From positions 806,001 through 870,000 of the forward strand of contig NZ_CP126256.1 in the NCBI RefSeq assembly GCF_003234265.2: DNA of 64,000 nucleotides. The letters are read 5' to 3'. Source of the DNA: Curtobacterium sp. MCSS17_015. Its GTDB lineage: Bacteria > Actinomycetota > Actinomycetes > Actinomycetales > Microbacteriaceae. How positions within the stretch are numbered: the stretch's first letter is position 1; every line of letters starts with the position of its first letter. Below the pieces are notes generated by a model. The model saw only the letters and a program-made list of their open reading frames with translations. It had not been told where the DNA came from and did no database searches. Positions 23,778 to 32,361 of this stretch are shown piece after piece. The position numbers were made by a program, and so were the translations under genes.

Positions 23778-24717
23778 CACCGAACCCCGTTCGGCGACGC
23801 ACTACGTCGCACCGATCGAGGAGACCCCGCTGCAGGCGGTCGACCAGGTCAACGAGGACGAGAAGACCCGTTCCCTCTGGACCGACGCCTGGGAGTCGAT
23901 GCGTCGTCGTCCGACGTTCTGGATCTCCGCCGTCCTCATCCTGCTCATCGTCGTCGTCGCCGTCGTGCCGGGGCTGTTCACGCACATCGACCCGCGTGCC
24001 GCGAACCTCGACTACAGCGACGAGGGCCCTCGCGCCGGTCACCCGCTCGGGTACACCCGCCAGGGTTCCGACGTGTACGCCCGCGTCATCTGGGGTGCGC
24101 AGAACTCCCTGATCGTCGGCCTGCTCGCGACCGTCCTCGTGACGATCGTCGGCATCGTCGTCGGTTCCATCGCCGGGTTCTACGGCGGATGGCTCGACGC
24201 GGTCGTGTCCCGCATCGCGGACATCTTCTTCTCGATCCCGACCGTCCTCGGCGCGATCGTCATCATGTCCGTGATCCCGCAGCGCAACGCGGTGACCGTG
24301 TCCCTCGTGCTCGCGGTGTTCGCCTGGCCGCAGATCGCCCGCATCATGCGTGGCGCCGTGCTCAGCGCCAGGCAGGCCGACTACGTGACCGCCTCCGCGG
24401 CCCTCGGCGTCGGGCGCTTCCAGACCCTGGTCAAGCACGTCATCCCGAACTCGCTCGCACCGGTCATCGTCGTCGCCACCGTCTCGCTCGGCACGTTCAT
24501 CGTGGCCGAGGCGACGCTGTCGTTCCTCGGTATCGGTCTGCCGCCGTCGGCGCTCAGCTGGGGCCTCGACATCGGCACGGCGCGCACGTCGATCCGCACG
24601 AACCCGTCGACGATCTTCTGGCCGTCCGCCGCCCTGTCCATCACCGTGCTCGCGTTCCTCCTCCTCGGTGACGTGGTCCGCGACGCGCTCGACCCGAAGG
24701 CGAGGGCCCGCCGATGA
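23767..24717 (+). CDS. Oligopeptide ABC transporter permease (OppC-like)
   Basis: A 316-residue permease partner of OppB. A ~45-residue cytoplasmic N-terminus precedes the first helix (FWISAVLILLIVVVAVVPGLF). The periplasmic HPLGYTRQGSDVYARVIWG, the helices around LLATVLVTIVGIVVGSIAGFYGG and the EAA loop (ASAALGVGRFQTLVKHVIPN) are typical. It overlaps the upstream gene by 11 nt and the downstream ATPase gene by 4 nt (ATGA), so the three are one translational unit. Confidence 0.95.
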   Translation: MPSNTEPRSATHYVAPIEETPLQAVDQVNEDEKTRSLWTDAWESMRRRPTFWISAVLILLIVVVAVVPGLFTHIDPRAANLDYSDEGPRAGHPLGYTRQGSDVYARVIWGAQNSLIVGLLATVLVTIVGIVVGSIAGFYGGWLDAVVSRIADIFFSIPTVLGAIVIMSVIPQRNAVTVSLVLAVFAWPQIARIMRGAVLSARQADYVTASAALGVGRFQTLVKHVIPNSLAPVIVVATVSLGTFIVAEATLSFLGIGLPPSALSWGLDIGTARTSIRTNPSTIFWPSAALSITVLAFLLLGDVVRDALDPKARARR

Positions 24718-26459
24718 GCGAGACACTCACCCAGCCGAACGCCCGCACGTCCGGCACCCCCGGCGCGCCGCTGCTCGAGATCACCGACCTGCACGTGGGG
24801 TTCCAGACGCAGAGCGGCCTCGTCCAGGCAGTCCGTGGCGTGAACATGACCCTCGAGCAGGGCGAGCGCCTCGCGATCGTGGGCGAGTCCGGCTCGGGCA
24901 AGTCCACCAGCGCCCAGGCGATCATCAAGTTGCTCCCGGGCACCGGCACGATCACCGGCGGCTCGATCAAGCTGAACGGGCGCGAGCTCGTCGGCCTCAG
25001 CGAGAAGCAGCTCGCCGAGATCCGCGGCACCGAGATCGGGTACGTCCCGCAGGACCCGATGTCGAACCTCAACCCGCTCTGGAAGATCGGGTTCCAGGTC
25101 GAGGAGGCCATCAAGGCGAACGGCATGGCGACCGGCAAGTCCGCCATCCGCGCCCGGGCGATCGAGGTCCTGCAGGAGGCCGGGCTCGGTGACGCCGAGA
25201 GCCGCCTCAAGCAGTACCCGCACGAGTTCTCCGGCGGCATGCGCCAGCGTGTGCTCATCGGAATCGGTCTGTCGAGCCGTCCGAAGCTGCTCATCGCCGA
25301 CGAGCCGACCTCCGCGCTCGACGTCACCGTGCAGCGGGTCATCCTCGACCACCTCGAGAGCCTGACGCGCGACTTCGGCACCTCGGTGCTGTTCATCACC
25401 CACGACCTCGGTCTCGCCGCCGAGCGCGCCGAGAAGCTCGTGGTGATGTACAAGGGGCAGGTCGTCGAGGCCGGTCCGTCGAAGGAGATCCTGGCGAACC
25501 CGCAGCACCCGTACACACAGCGCCTCGTCGCTGCTGCGCCGTCGCTCGCGAGCCGCCGCATCCAGTCGAAGGTCCAGCACCAGTCGGTCGACATCGCTTT
25601 CGGTACCGGCAGCGAGGACGACGAACTCCTCGCCCGTGCCCACGAGCGTGAGAGCAAGCCGACCGAGGACCTCATCGTCGTCAAGGACCTGCAGAAGGTC
25701 TACAAGCTGCGCGGGCAGGGCGTCGCCACGCGTGAGCTGAAGGCCGTCGACGGTGTCTCGTTCTCGATCCCGAAGGGCACCACCACGGCGCTCGTCGGCG
25801 AGTCCGGCTCCGGCAAGTCGACGGTGGCGAAGCTCGTGCTGCAGCTGGAGTCGATCACGTCGGGCTCGGTGCAGTTCGACGGCATCGACATCGGCGCGCT
25901 CAAGGGCAAGGACCTGTTCGACTTCCGTCGTCGCGTCCAGCCGGTGTTCCAGGACCCGTACGGCTCGCTGGACCCGATGTACAACGTCGGGAACACGATC
26001 GCGGAGCCGCTCACCACGCACAAGGTCGGCGACAAGGCCTCCCGTCGTGCGCGGGTGCTCGAGCTGCTCGACCAGGTCGCGCTGCCGAAGTCGATGGTGA
26101 ACCGCTACCCGAGCGAGCTGTCCGGTGGACAGCGCCAGCGCATCGCCGTCGCGCGTGCGCTCGCGCTCAAGCCCGAGGTCATCGTGCTCGACGAGGCGGT
26201 CTCGGCTCTCGACGTGCTCGTGCAGGGGCAGATCCTCGACCTGCTGACCGAGCTGCAGTCCGAGCTCGGCTTGACCTACCTGTTCATCACGCACGACCTC
26301 GCGGTGGTCCGCCTCGTCGCGGACAACGTCTGCGTCATGCGCAAGGGCCAGATCGTCGAGAAGGCGACGACTGACGAGGTCTTCGCCAACCCGCGTGAGC
26401 AGTACACGAAGGACCTGCTGGCCGCCATCCCCGGCGCGGGCTTCGAGTTCGGCCGCTGA
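24714..26459 (+). CDS. Fused double ATPase of oligopeptide ABC transporter (OppDF)
   Basis: A 581-residue protein with two complete ABC ATPase domains, equal to OppD fused to OppF. Domain 1 (~15-275) has Walker A GESGSGKST, signature FSGGMRQR, Walker B LLIADEPTSALD and the C-terminal peptide-transporter extension. Domain 2 (~318-575) has Walker A GESGSGKST, signature LSGGQRQR and Walker B VIVLDEAVSALD. The EAVSALD in domain 2 in place of EPVSALD is a small variant. It powers uptake of substrate delivered by the binding protein at 20982. A terminator follows within 25 nt. Confidence 0.95.
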   Translation: MSETLTQPNARTSGTPGAPLLEITDLHVGFQTQSGLVQAVRGVNMTLEQGERLAIVGESGSGKSTSAQAIIKLLPGTGTITGGSIKLNGRELVGLSEKQLAEIRGTEIGYVPQDPMSNLNPLWKIGFQVEEAIKANGMATGKSAIRARAIEVLQEAGLGDAESRLKQYPHEFSGGMRQRVLIGIGLSSRPKLLIADEPTSALDVTVQRVILDHLESLTRDFGTSVLFITHDLGLAAERAEKLVVMYKGQVVEAGPSKEILANPQHPYTQRLVAAAPSLASRRIQSKVQHQSVDIAFGTGSEDDELLARAHERESKPTEDLIVVKDLQKVYKLRGQGVATRELKAVDGVSFSIPKGTTTALVGESGSGKSTVAKLVLQLESITSGSVQFDGIDIGALKGKDLFDFRRRVQPVFQDPYGSLDPMYNVGNTIAEPLTTHKVGDKASRRARVLELLDQVALPKSMVNRYPSELSGGQRQRIAVARALALKPEVIVLDEAVSALDVLVQGQILDLLTELQSELGLTYLFITHDLAVVRLVADNVCVMRKGQIVEKATTDEVFANPREQYTKDLLAAIPGAGFEFGR

Positions 26460-26482
26460 CCCGGACCGCTCCGCCGCCACCA

Positions 26483-26520
26483 CGGAACGCGCCGCCCCGG
26501 TACCGGGGCGGCGCGTTCCG
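26483..26520 (+). terminator. Terminator hairpin of the first opp operon
   Basis: A perfect 18-bp stem CGGAACGCGCCGCCCCGG (26483-26500)/CCGGGGCGGCGCGTTCCG (26503-26520) closed by TA, 23 nt after the OppDF stop. It is followed by ...TCGTCTGC rather than a U-run. Confidence 0.88.
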
Positions 26521-26738
26521 TCGTCTGCGGAGCGGACGGGAGGCACGTCCTGCCGCCGCCACACATCGTCCGGTCGTCGGACGGGTTCCGCCGTCCGACT
26601 GATGTGACGAGGACCCGTCGCTCCTAGCCTGGAAGCCGCGCACCGGCGCGACGGACGGTGGGCCCGTCGTGTTCGGCGCTCCCACCGACCTGCCCACCGA
26701 CGCCGACCTCACCCGGGTCGGAGATGACGAGTCACACG

Positions 26739-27146
26739 ATGAGTAGTGTCGCCGAGAAGCTCCAGCAGAAGACGAGACGTCCCAGTGGGACGCGTCAGGT
26801 CCGACTCCGCCTGGTGTACGTCGACTTCTGGTCGATGGTGAAGCTGTCGTTCCTCATCGCCCTGGCCGTGTCGATCGTGCTCGTCGTCGCCACGGCGCTC
26901 GTGTGGGGCGTCCTCGACCAGACCGGGGTGTTCGACAAGGCCGACGGGCTGTTGCAGGACGTCACCGGGCAGAGCAGCTACTCGCTCATGGACCAGTTCT
27001 CGCTGGGCCAGGTCGTCGGGTTCTCGATCGTGGTCGGCGTCCTCGACGTCGTCGTCGGGACCGTGCTGGGCGCCGTGGTCAGCGTCCTGTACAACCTCAG
27101 CGTGCGGATCACGGGCGGCGTCCTCGTGGGCCTCGCCAACGACTGA
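26739..27146 (+). CDS. DUF3566 membrane protein
   Basis: A ~135-residue actinobacterial DUF3566 protein. It starts MSSVAEKLQQKTRRPSGTRQ, has VRLRLVYVDFWSMVKLSFLIALAVSIVLVVATALVWGVL (first membrane segment with the conserved D-x-W-S motif) and a second hydrophobic stretch near VVVGTVLGAVVSVLYNL. The function is unknown; the family is usually found next to gyrA and may affect envelope or cell shape. Here it sits away from gyrA. ATG 26739 has a weak GACGAG 7 nt upstream; ATG 26724 is the alternative. TAGCCT at 26625-26630 may be the promoter -10, giving a ~100-nt leader. Confidence 0.85.
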   Translation: MSSVAEKLQQKTRRPSGTRQVRLRLVYVDFWSMVKLSFLIALAVSIVLVVATALVWGVLDQTGVFDKADGLLQDVTGQSSYSLMDQFSLGQVVGFSIVVGVLDVVVGTVLGAVVSVLYNLSVRITGGVLVGLAND

Positions 27147-27166
27147 GACGTGTCGGGACCGCCGGC

Positions 27167-27715
27167 TCAGAGACGAGCGCCGGCCAGGCTCCCGGCGATG
27201 CCGAGCACCACCAGGGCCACGATCGCCCAGCCGTGCGCCTCGTGCACGATCGGCGCGGCCGTCACCGTGGCGGGGGGATCACCGTCGTACACGAGCGGCG
27301 GCGGGACGACGGCACGGATCTCGTCGGCCGCTGCGTCGACGTCCACCGGCACCGAGCCTCCCGGTCGGACGAGCGTGAGCCGGGCGTTCGGCCGGGGCGC
27401 GATCCAGACGCGGTGTTCACCCTGGTCGGTGACGACCTCGAGCCCGTACTTCGTCCGCACCGCCCGCACGCGCCGCCAGGCGAACCGGGTGGTGCGACGG
27501 ACGTCCACGACGACCAGGGCGTCCGCCGTGAGTTCGATCCGCGGTCGCCACAGCACGACCCAGGCGAACCATGCGGTGAACAGTGACGGGACGGGGACGA
27601 GCAGCGCGGCACTCGGCCCGTTGGTGACGAGGCCGATGACGACGAGGGCTGCGGCGACGACCCAGAGGGCGACGGCGAAGCGGCGCATGTTCGTCGCGAC
27701 GATCCGGGCGGGCAT
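27167..27715 (-). CDS. PH-domain membrane protein
   Basis: A 182-residue protein with two hydrophobic segments near the N-terminus (RFAVALWVVAAALVVIGLV and AALLVPVPSLFTAWFAWVVLW), a bacterial PH-like beta domain (~58-150: IELTADALVVVDVRRTTRFAWRRVRAVRTKYG...), and a C-terminal membrane helix (GWAIVALVVLGIAGSLAGARL). Such proteins are common single-copy envelope proteins of actinobacteria with no known role. TAGGCT on the coding strand ends 6 nt before the ATG, fitting leaderless initiation. It is convergent with the DUF3566 gene (20 nt between stops). Confidence 0.85.
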   Translation of the reverse strand: MPARIVATNMRRFAVALWVVAAALVVIGLVTNGPSAALLVPVPSLFTAWFAWVVLWRPRIELTADALVVVDVRRTTRFAWRRVRAVRTKYGLEVVTDQGEHRVWIAPRPNARLTLVRPGGSVPVDVDAAADEIRAVVPPPLVYDGDPPATVTAAPIVHEAHGWAIVALVVLGIAGSLAGARL

Positions 27716-27924
27716 GGGGCAAGCCTATGAGACGACCTGCGCGAGGGCGACGAGAGCGCCTCCTCGGGACCACCAACCGAGCGGACCAGACAGGCCGTGC
27801 GCGTACCGGCGGAAGACCCGATGTCCCGAGGAGGCGAACCCGGAGGTCTTCGTCAGACCATGGTCACCCCGACGGGTCCGGCTGTCAACGGGTCGGACTG
27901 TCAACGGGTCGGACTGTCGGCGGA

Positions 27925-28404
27925 TCAGGCGACGAGCAGCTCGATCTGCTCGCGGATGACCTCGGCGCGCGGGAACCGCAGTCCCACGAGCCCGACGTGT
28001 CGCCAGCGGACCACACCGTCGGGACCGATGACAAACACGGAACGACGGAGTCCGAGGCCCGGGACGTGGACGCCGTAGGCACGGATGACGTCCCCACCGA
28101 CGTCCGAGAGCAGGGGGAAGGTGAGCGACGACCCGCGGGCGAAGCCCTCGTGCGAGTCGAGTCCCTGCGGACTGATGCCCCACACGACCGCGCCGAGGTC
28201 GCGGAAGTCGTCGAGTTCCTCCTGGTAGGAGCAGAGCTGCGCCGTGCAGACCGGGGTCGCGTCGCCGGGGTAGAAGGCGAGCACGACGGGGCGACCGATC
28301 TCGGACGCGAGCGAGTACTCGGCGTCGGTGCGGACGCCCTGGCGGACGAGCATGCCGGGGAGTGTGAAGCCCGGCGCCGCGGACCCGGTCTCGGGGATGG
28401 CCAT
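27925..28404 (-). CDS. Peroxiredoxin, BCP/PrxQ type
   Basis: A 159-residue thiol peroxidase that reduces hydrogen peroxide and organic hydroperoxides. The active site is FYPGDATPVCTAQLC: peroxidatic Cys53 and resolving Cys58, the five-residue spacing of the PrxQ/BCP intramolecular-disulfide type. Then SYQEELDDFRDLGAVVWGISPQ and the family's RSVFVIGPDGVVRWRHVG follow. The ATG at 28404 is preceded by TACTGT ending 6 nt upstream on the coding strand (leaderless pattern). The gap to the PH-domain gene downstream (~200 nt) carries a short direct repeat, TCAACGGGTCGGACTGTC, at 27885-27919. Confidence 0.92.
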   Translation of the reverse strand: MAIPETGSAAPGFTLPGMLVRQGVRTDAEYSLASEIGRPVVLAFYPGDATPVCTAQLCSYQEELDDFRDLGAVVWGISPQGLDSHEGFARGSSLTFPLLSDVGGDVIRAYGVHVPGLGLRRSVFVIGPDGVVRWRHVGLVGLRFPRAEVIREQIELLVA

Positions 28405-28483
28405 GGCCCAACAGTACGGTCGGTCGGTGCACTGACCCGGGGACGGCACCGCGAATCGGCTGCGAGAGCGCACACCGGATCCG

Positions 28484-28518
28484 ACGAGGGGCCGGACGCG
28501 ATGCGTCCGGCCCCTCGT
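28484..28518 (-). terminator. Terminator of the second binding-protein gene
   Basis: ACGAGGGGCCGGACGC (28484-28499) pairs perfectly with GCGTCCGGCCCCTCGT (28503-28518) around GAT, 20 nt downstream of the stop at 28539 on the minus strand. Confidence 0.87.
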
Positions 28519-28538
28519 GGTTCGATCAGCGGCGTCCG

Positions 28539-30221
28539 CTAGCCGGTGAACCCGACCTTGGTCCAGTCGATGTTCTGCGCGCCCGCGAAGGCGCCGTAGT
28601 TGGCGAGCTTCGGGTTCTGCGCGACCAGCGCCGGCTTCGCGGTGATCGGCATCGAGTGCCCGATCGCCCACACCTGCTCGTCGATCTGGTTCCAGATGGC
28701 GTTCGCCTTGTCGGTGTCCGGCTCGGACAGGGCCTTCTCGGTCAGCTTGTCGATCGCGTTCGAGCTGACGCGGCCGTAGTTCTGACCGGTGTCGCCCGAG
28801 GTGTAGATCGTCGCGCTGCTCGAGTGGAAGCCGGTCCCACCCCAGACGAAGATCGTCATGTCGTAGTTGCCCGGTGTGACGTACTGCTCGAAGAAGTCGT
28901 CGGTGGCGACGGACTTCAGCTTCAGCTCGACGCCGACCTCCTTCAGCTGCTGCTGCATGACCTGCGCCAGCTGCTGGGACGTCGGAGCGCCGGACGGAAT
29001 GGTGATCGCGATGGACAGCTTCTTCCCACCCTTCGACCGGTACTCACCGTCGGTCTTCCAACCGTCGTCGTCGAGCAGTTGCTTCGCCTTCTCGACGTCG
29101 AACGTGGCGTTCGGCTTGGTGTTCGACGTGTAGCCCTTGTCCGTGGACAGGAACAGGTGGTTGTCGAGCGTGCCGAGCTTGTAGGGAAGGGTGCCGCCGA
29201 TGACCTGCGCGAGCGCGTCGCGGTTCACCGCGTGCTGGATCGCCAGCCGGAGCTGCTTGTCCTTGAGCAGGCCGTTGGACGAGAAGTCCACGTGCGTGTA
29301 CTGGGCCGAGGTCGACGCGAGGATCTTCGTGTTCTTCGCGTCCTTCACCCGGTCGAACCGCTCCGACGTCGTGGTCAGGACGGAGTCGATCTCCTTGTTG
29401 AGGTACGCGTCCACGTCGGCGTTGCCGTCCAGCGAGCGGAAGATGACCTGGTCGAGCTTCGGCTCGTCGCCCCACCAGTTGTCGTCCGGCTTCATCGTGA
29501 CGGTGCCGGCCGTCTCGTCGAGGTCCGTGATCTCGTAGGGACCCGAGGAGACCGGGACCTTGCCCTTGTAGCCGTTGTTGAACTGCTCGGGCGTACTCGT
29601 CTGGCTCGCGGGGTAGAGCGGGCTGAACAGCGACTTCCAGTCCGAGAACGGCGTCGCGAACCGCACGACGACGTCACGGTCGGTCGCGCCCTTCGTGACG
29701 GACTCGATGTCCTCGTAGCCGGTCGCGCCGGCGATCAGGTACGCCTCGTCCTCGCCGTTCGTGGTCTTCCACTCGTTCTCGAAGTCACGCCAGGTGATCG
29801 GCGTGCCGTCGTTCCACTGCGCCTGGTCGTTGATCGTGTACTCGATCGTGAGCGGGTCGTCGCTCGTGACCTCGGCCTTGGTCACGTAGTCCCTGTTGAG
29901 CGTCGGAGCGCCCTTCGCGTCGATCGTGTAGATGAACGGCATCGTCGCCTGTTCGATCGTCGACGCGTCGACGAGTGGGCCGTCGACCTGGTTGTAGTTC
30001 CACTGCGAGACCCACTGCGAGATCGGCAGACGGAGCGTGCCACCGTCCTGCAGGTCGGACACCGGCGTGGCGTTGATCTGAGCCGAGGTCGGCAGCGTCT
30101 TCTTGCCCGAGTCGTTCCCGCTGGTTCCGCCGGAGTCGCCGGAGCCGCCTGCGCAGCCGGTCACGGCGAGGGCGATGCCGGCGAGGGCCGCCGTCACCGC
30201 GAGGACTTTCCTGTGCTTCAT
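28539..30221 (-). CDS. ABC transporter family 5 substrate-binding lipoprotein
   Basis: A 560-residue peptide or opine/dipeptide-type binding protein. It starts MKHRKVLAVTAALAGIALAVTGC, a lipoprotein signal with Cys23, and a Gly/Ser/Asp linker follows. The mature part has the family 5 layout (LPISQWVSQWNYNQVDG, IEYTINDQAQWNDGTPITW, AIQHAVNRDALAQVIGG). AGAGGGG about 6 nt before the ATG is a good ribosome binding site. It is divergent from the permease/ATPase genes beginning at 30366, with which it presumably works; the split lets its expression differ from the channel genes. The ligand is unknown. Confidence 0.92.
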   Translation of the reverse strand: MKHRKVLAVTAALAGIALAVTGCAGGSGDSGGTSGNDSGKKTLPTSAQINATPVSDLQDGGTLRLPISQWVSQWNYNQVDGPLVDASTIEQATMPFIYTIDAKGAPTLNRDYVTKAEVTSDDPLTIEYTINDQAQWNDGTPITWRDFENEWKTTNGEDEAYLIAGATGYEDIESVTKGATDRDVVVRFATPFSDWKSLFSPLYPASQTSTPEQFNNGYKGKVPVSSGPYEITDLDETAGTVTMKPDDNWWGDEPKLDQVIFRSLDGNADVDAYLNKEIDSVLTTTSERFDRVKDAKNTKILASTSAQYTHVDFSSNGLLKDKQLRLAIQHAVNRDALAQVIGGTLPYKLGTLDNHLFLSTDKGYTSNTKPNATFDVEKAKQLLDDDGWKTDGEYRSKGGKKLSIAITIPSGAPTSQQLAQVMQQQLKEVGVELKLKSVATDDFFEQYVTPGNYDMTIFVWGGTGFHSSSATIYTSGDTGQNYGRVSSNAIDKLTEKALSEPDTDKANAIWNQIDEQVWAIGHSMPITAKPALVAQNPKLANYGAFAGAQNIDWTKVGFTG

Positions 30222-30365
30222 GTGGTTCCCCTCTGGAAGTTGTCGTCGAGCCTAGGGCCCTCCGACGGGGGTAGAGCGCTTTTTCTGCACACGACGTCCG
30301 TTCGTTACGCAGCGGGTCGTCCGGCGACATGTACCGGAAACAAACCAGGCCCTATGGTGGCCTCC

Positions 30366-31349
30366 ATGATCCGCTTCCTGGCGCGTCGACTCGTGTACTA
30401 CGTCGTGCTCGTGTTCCTCGCGACCTCGCTGACGTACTTCCTGGCCTCGGCGACGTTCAGCCCTCGATCCGTCTACGCGGAGCGCAACCCCGCACCCTCG
30501 GCCCAGGTCATCGACGCGAAGCTCGACGACATCGGCGTCAACGACAAGACGCCGGTCGTGGTGCGGTACACGCACTGGCTCGGTGACGTCGTGCATGGCG
30601 ACCTCGGGCAGACGATCCAGGACCGTTCGGTGAACGAGCAGTTCTTCCCGCGGCTCGGGGTGAGTCTCCGGCTGTTGCTCGTCGGGTCGGTCGCGGGCAT
30701 CGTGCTCGGAGTGCTCGTGGGCGTGTGGAACGCGATCCGCCAGTACCGGATCTCGGACCGCGTGAGCGCGGCGATCTCGATCGTGCTGTTCTCCACGCCC
30801 GTCTTCCTCACCGCGGTGTTCCTCAAGATCGGAGCGACGAAGCTCAACCAGGACGCCGGCCGGCAGCTCGTCAACTTCACCGGAGAGGCGACCCCGGGGC
30901 TCGACGGGACACCGTGGACACTGCTCGTCGACCGCGGGGTGCACCTGCTCCTGCCGACGATCTCGATCGCCGTCGGCCTCATCGCGATCTACAGCCGGTA
31001 CCAGCGGGCGACGATGCTCGACGTGCTCGGCTCCGACTTCCTCCGGACCGCCAGGGCGAAGGGACTCACGCGCGGACGGGCGACGTTCAAGCACGGCCTC
31101 CGCACCGCGCTCATCCCGATGACCACGCTCTTCGCCTACGGGTTCCTCGGCATCCTGACCGGTGCGACCCTCACCGAGAAGATCTTCGCCTGGAACGGGC
31201 TCGGGTCGTGGTTCATCGACGCGGTGAACAACAACGACGTCAACGTGGTCACGGCGTACACGCTGTTCGCGGCCGTGGTGGTGCTCGTCGCCGGGTTCCT
31301 CGCGGACCTCGCGACCGCAGCGCTCGACCCGCGCGTCAGGAGGGCATGA
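30366..31349 (+). CDS. ABC transporter permease (DppB-like)
   Basis: A ~327-residue permease starting MIRFLARRLVYYVVLVFLATSLTYFLASATF, the usual first helix. Later come the periplasmic loop with ERNPAPSAQVIDAKLDDIGV, further helices, and the EAA loop FLRTARAKGLTRGRATFKHGLRT. An ATG at 30354 is in frame, but TATGGT (30353-30358) ends 7 nt before 30366, matching the leaderless pattern. It ends two bases before the DppC-like gene. It pairs with the permease and double ATPase that follow and with the divergent binding protein. Confidence 0.92.
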   Translation: MIRFLARRLVYYVVLVFLATSLTYFLASATFSPRSVYAERNPAPSAQVIDAKLDDIGVNDKTPVVVRYTHWLGDVVHGDLGQTIQDRSVNEQFFPRLGVSLRLLLVGSVAGIVLGVLVGVWNAIRQYRISDRVSAAISIVLFSTPVFLTAVFLKIGATKLNQDAGRQLVNFTGEATPGLDGTPWTLLVDRGVHLLLPTISIAVGLIAIYSRYQRATMLDVLGSDFLRTARAKGLTRGRATFKHGLRTALIPMTTLFAYGFLGILTGATLTEKIFAWNGLGSWFIDAVNNNDVNVVTAYTLFAAVVVLVAGFLADLATAALDPRVRRA

Positions 31350-31350
31350 C

Positions 31351-32361
31351 ATGACCGACACCCGGATCGAACCCGTCGACCCGACGCTCGTCGCGCGCAG
31401 CGACGTGCCGGCCCGACCGACGGGGCAGGGCAACCGGCTCCTCCAGACGGTGCGCCGGCTCTTCATGAACCGCGGTGCCGGGATCGGCGTCGTCGTCGTC
31501 CTGCTGCTGTTCGCCTTCGCCTTCATCGGGCCGCTCGTCAGCCCGTGGCAGTACTCCGAGATCGACTACACGTCGTTCACCCGGCCCCCGAGCGGCGCGC
31601 ACTGGTTCGGGACGAACGGCATCGGGCAGGACGTCTTCGCCCAGACCGCGCGGGGCATGCAGAAGAGCCTGCTCATCGGGCTGCTCGTCGCGGTGTTCTC
31701 GACCGCGATCGCGGCGATCACCGGGGCAGCGGCGGGCTACTTCGGCGGCTGGGTCGACCGCATCGTGATGTTCTTCGTCGACATGCTGCTCGTGCTGCCG
31801 TCGTTCCTCATCATCGCCATCATCAGCCCGCGCATCCAGAACGCCGGGTGGATCGTGCTCGTGGTCCTCATCACCGTCTTCGGCTGGATGATCACGGCAC
31901 GGGTCGTGCGGGCCATGACGCTGTCGGTGAAGGAACGCGAGTTCGTGCGGGCCGCCCGGTACATGGGCATCGGGCCGTTCCGGATCATCTTCCGCCACAT
32001 CCTTCCGAACGTGGCGTCGTTCCTCATCATCGACGGCACCATCCAGGTCGCGACCGCGGTGCTCGGCGAGACGACGCTGAGCTACTTCGGCTTCGGTGTC
32101 CAGGCGCCGGACGTCTCACTCGGGACGCTCATCGCCCAGAACCAGGACAACGCCCTGACGAGTCCGTGGCTGTTCTACTTCGCCGCCGGGGCGCTCGTGG
32201 TCTTCGCGATCGCGGCGAACCTCATCGGGGACGGGCTCCGCGACGCGCTGGACCCGACCTCGACGACCGGCAAGCGGCAGAAGCGCAACCGCCGTCGGGA
32301 CCAGAACCAGGCGGCCGTCGACGTGGCCGCGCTGAACACACAGGCCGGATCGGGCGCATGA
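31351..32361 (+). CDS. ABC transporter permease (DppC-like)
   Basis: A 336-residue permease partner. The N-terminus is ~40 cytoplasmic residues, then GAGIGVVVVLLLFAFAFIGPLV, the periplasmic HWFGTNGIGQDVFAQTARG, four more helices and the EAA loop YMGIGPFRIIFRHILPNVAS. The last ~40 residues (TGKRQKRNRRRDQNQAAVDV...) are a basic cytoplasmic tail longer than usual. AGGAGGG is 7 nt before the ATG. The stop overlaps the ATPase start (ATGA). Confidence 0.94.
   Translation: MTDTRIEPVDPTLVARSDVPARPTGQGNRLLQTVRRLFMNRGAGIGVVVVLLLFAFAFIGPLVSPWQYSEIDYTSFTRPPSGAHWFGTNGIGQDVFAQTARGMQKSLLIGLLVAVFSTAIAAITGAAAGYFGGWVDRIVMFFVDMLLVLPSFLIIAIISPRIQNAGWIVLVVLITVFGWMITARVVRAMTLSVKEREFVRAARYMGIGPFRIIFRHILPNVASFLIIDGTIQVATAVLGETTLSYFGFGVQAPDVSLGTLIAQNQDNALTSPWLFYFAAGALVVFAIAANLIGDGLRDALDPTSTTGKRQKRNRRRDQNQAAVDVAALNTQAGSGA

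Noticed and set aside
27885..27919. Direct repeat TCAACGGGTCGGACTGTC as an attachment site
   Set aside because: Two adjacent copies without an integrase, tRNA or composition change; more likely local slippage.
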